Below are positions 6,077-6,950 of a stretch of DNA of 6,950 nucleotides, piece by piece. Source of the stretch: Bacillota bacterium. Lineage in GTDB: Bacteria > Bacillota > Clostridia > Oscillospirales > Acutalibacteraceae. The notes below the pieces were generated by a model. It was not told where the DNA came from. It was given only the letters and a program-made list of their open reading frames with translations, and did not search any database. Numbering within the stretch: the first letter of the stretch is position 1; the number at the start of each line of letters is the position of its first letter. Both the position numbers and the translations under genes were made by a program. The DNA is taken from positions 1 to 6,950 of the forward strand of contig JAEZJA010000045.1 in NCBI GenBank assembly GCA_023415895.1, in the 5' to 3' direction.

Positions 6077-6727
6077 CTATTCCGTGATTTTGATTTCAAC
6101 CATTTTCTTTTCCGGATAAAGTGAATACACAAGAAAATAATCTCGATTCTTAACATTCGGCCACGCAGATGTCGTGAAATACTCCGGCTCAAGCGGCACA
6201 GGCAGCTTCAATGATTTTTGTTCGCCCGCAGTCAGTTCCACATACATACCACAGTCATTATAATATAGCATTAGCGGAAAATAAAGCTGCAGTGAAAAAT
6301 CATTTGATTCAAGATGGCAACAGGTCAGGTCAAGCATTATTGTCGTGTTTCCCGGATTAGACACAACAGCATTAAGAATAACTAATTTGTGATTATCTGG
6401 GTTTCTTCTACTAACATCCAGATTCAAAGCATTTGCAATTTCTTCATTATTAACAAAAGAATCTCCGTCCAATAGCTCCGCACCGCTGACGCTGAGTTGA
6501 GCTCCTTGAAAATCAAGAGCTTGACCAAGAGAAGCGATTGTTTTCTTGTTTTGCGGATATGTGGCATTCACATGACAAACCATAGCAATATAAATGCAGA
6601 CAGCAATAGTTACAGTTATTACAACTGCTATGAATCTAACTGAATGCAAAATCGGTTTCTTTGTGGCGTTAGAGCTTTCTTGGCCATTGTAGTTGACAAT
6701 TCTATTTCGTTTCGTCATTAGTTTCAT
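6077..6727 (-). CDS. Single-pass membrane protein of an ABC-transporter operon, unknown function
   Basis: About 216 residues. A polar, basic N-terminus ends in 'KKPILHSVRF' and is followed by one hydrophobic segment (~residues 29-52, 'FIAVVITVTIAVCIYIAMV'), which suggests a signal anchor with the rest outside the cytoplasm. The exterior part holds beta-rich segments such as 'KLVILNAVVSNPGNTTIMLDL' split over ~115-140, and ends 'YFLVYSLYPEKKMVEIKI'. This resembles the DUF4352/DUF5028-like immunoglobulin-type domains of small Gram-positive exported proteins, but I do not recognise a specific family. Three start codons lie close together (GTG 6730, ATG 6727, ATG 6718), none with a strong binding site, and all lie within the end of the ABC ATPase gene, so translation is probably coupled. 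The gene is visibly more AT-rich than the operon to its left. A role as accessory or substrate-side partner of the transporter is inferred only from the overlap. Confidence 0.65.
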   Translation of the reverse strand: MKLMTKRNRIVNYNGQESSNATKKPILHSVRFIAVVITVTIAVCIYIAMVCHVNATYPQNKKTIASLGQALDFQGAQLSVSGAELLDGDSFVNNEEIANALNLDVSRRNPDNHKLVILNAVVSNPGNTTIMLDLTCCHLESNDFSLQLYFPLMLYYNDCGMYVELTAGEQKSLKLPVPLEPEYFTTSAWPNVKNRDYFLVYSLYPEKKMVEIKITE

Positions 6728-6950
6728 CACATGCGCTTTCTGTTATTCCTGTTATTTTTGTTATCTTACCAAGCTTAATTTCGATGATTTCATCACACAG
6801 GTTTTGGATCTCCTCGTTGTCATGGCAAGACACGATTACAATGTTATCTTTGCTTTTTTTTGTCAGGATGAGCTGCCGGATTTTATCAATTGTTTCTTCA
6901 TCGAGTGCATTAAAGGGCTCATCCAGAATCAGAAGTCGTGGATTCTCCAT
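6702..6950 (-). CDS. ABC transporter ATP-binding protein, C-terminal part (start outside window)
   Basis: Only the last ~82 residues are present. 'RLLILDEPFNALDEETI' is the Walker B motif with its catalytic Glu followed by the D-loop, and 'NIVIVSCHDNEEI' carries the H-loop His. Walker A, Q-loop and the LSGGQ signature must lie to the right of the window. The ATG at the window edge falls inside the domain (directly before Walker B) and is not the real start. Few residues follow the H-loop region, ending in 'LGKITKITGITESACDETNDETK', so this is a short single-domain ATPase of the kind that pairs with a separate permease. Its stop overlaps the start of the membrane-protein gene by about 25 bases. 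The substrate cannot be told from this piece. Confidence 0.88.
   Translation of the reverse strand: MENPRLLILDEPFNALDEETIDKIRQLILTKKSKDNIVIVSCHDNEEIQNLCDEIIEIKLGKITKITGITESACDETNDETK

Noticed and set aside
1..6950. CRISPR array, tRNA, rRNA, riboswitch, insertion sequence or attachment site
   Set aside because: Nothing in the window has the repeat-spacer pattern, conserved RNA structure, transposase motifs or terminal repeats; the only repeats found are the MORN modules, one palindrome and the terminator stem.

Overview
The window looks like a piece of a Bacillota chromosome, probably Clostridia (Oscillospiraceae-like gut lineages would fit). This is inferred from the DUF4280 type of PAAR-like protein, the clostridial look of the SpoIIE-type phosphatase domain, and purine-rich ribosome binding sites. 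The first 5.95 kb is moderately GC-rich and holds six genes, all on the + strand and 20-55 bases apart. They look like one operon that begins before the window. The last ~0.9 kb is clearly more AT-rich, is read on the - strand, and carries an unrelated ABC-transporter operon. A long inverted repeat lies between the two converging units.

Layout: (1) a MORN-repeat protein of about 16 modules with a Thr-rich tail, 5' end open (1-1401); (2) a DUF4255/Pvc16_N protein, the tail-terminator or cap family of contractile injection systems (CIS) (1428-2012); (3) a multi-module beta-sandwich protein with carboxypeptidase-regulatory-like (Ig/CnaB-like) modules, of the kind found beside or fused to DUF4255 (2045-2902); (4) a small DUF4280 PAAR-like spike-tip protein (2956-3342); (5) a soluble protein with a class III nucleotidyl cyclase fold that lacks the expected catalytic residues, plus a TPR-like tail (3377-4276); (6) a membrane-anchored SpoIIE/PP2C-family protein that has lost three of its four metal-binding acidic positions (4297-5949). 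Then come a putative bidirectional terminator (5979-6023), a single-pass membrane protein (6077-6727, - strand) and the C-terminal end of an ABC ATPase (6702-6950, - strand).

Interpretation: genes 2-4 are structural parts of a phage-tail-like contractile injection system; the sheath, tube, baseplate and AAA+ ATPase genes would lie to the left. The most interesting part is the right end of that operon. Two signalling-enzyme folds, a cyclase and a PP2C phosphatase, sit side by side and both appear catalytically dead. My hypothesis is that the membrane pseudophosphatase senses or docks at the cell envelope and the cytoplasmic pseudocyclase acts as adaptor or ligand sensor, so that together they position or trigger the injection apparatus. 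The assignment of the folds and the missing residues are read directly from the translated sequence; the functional link is inference.
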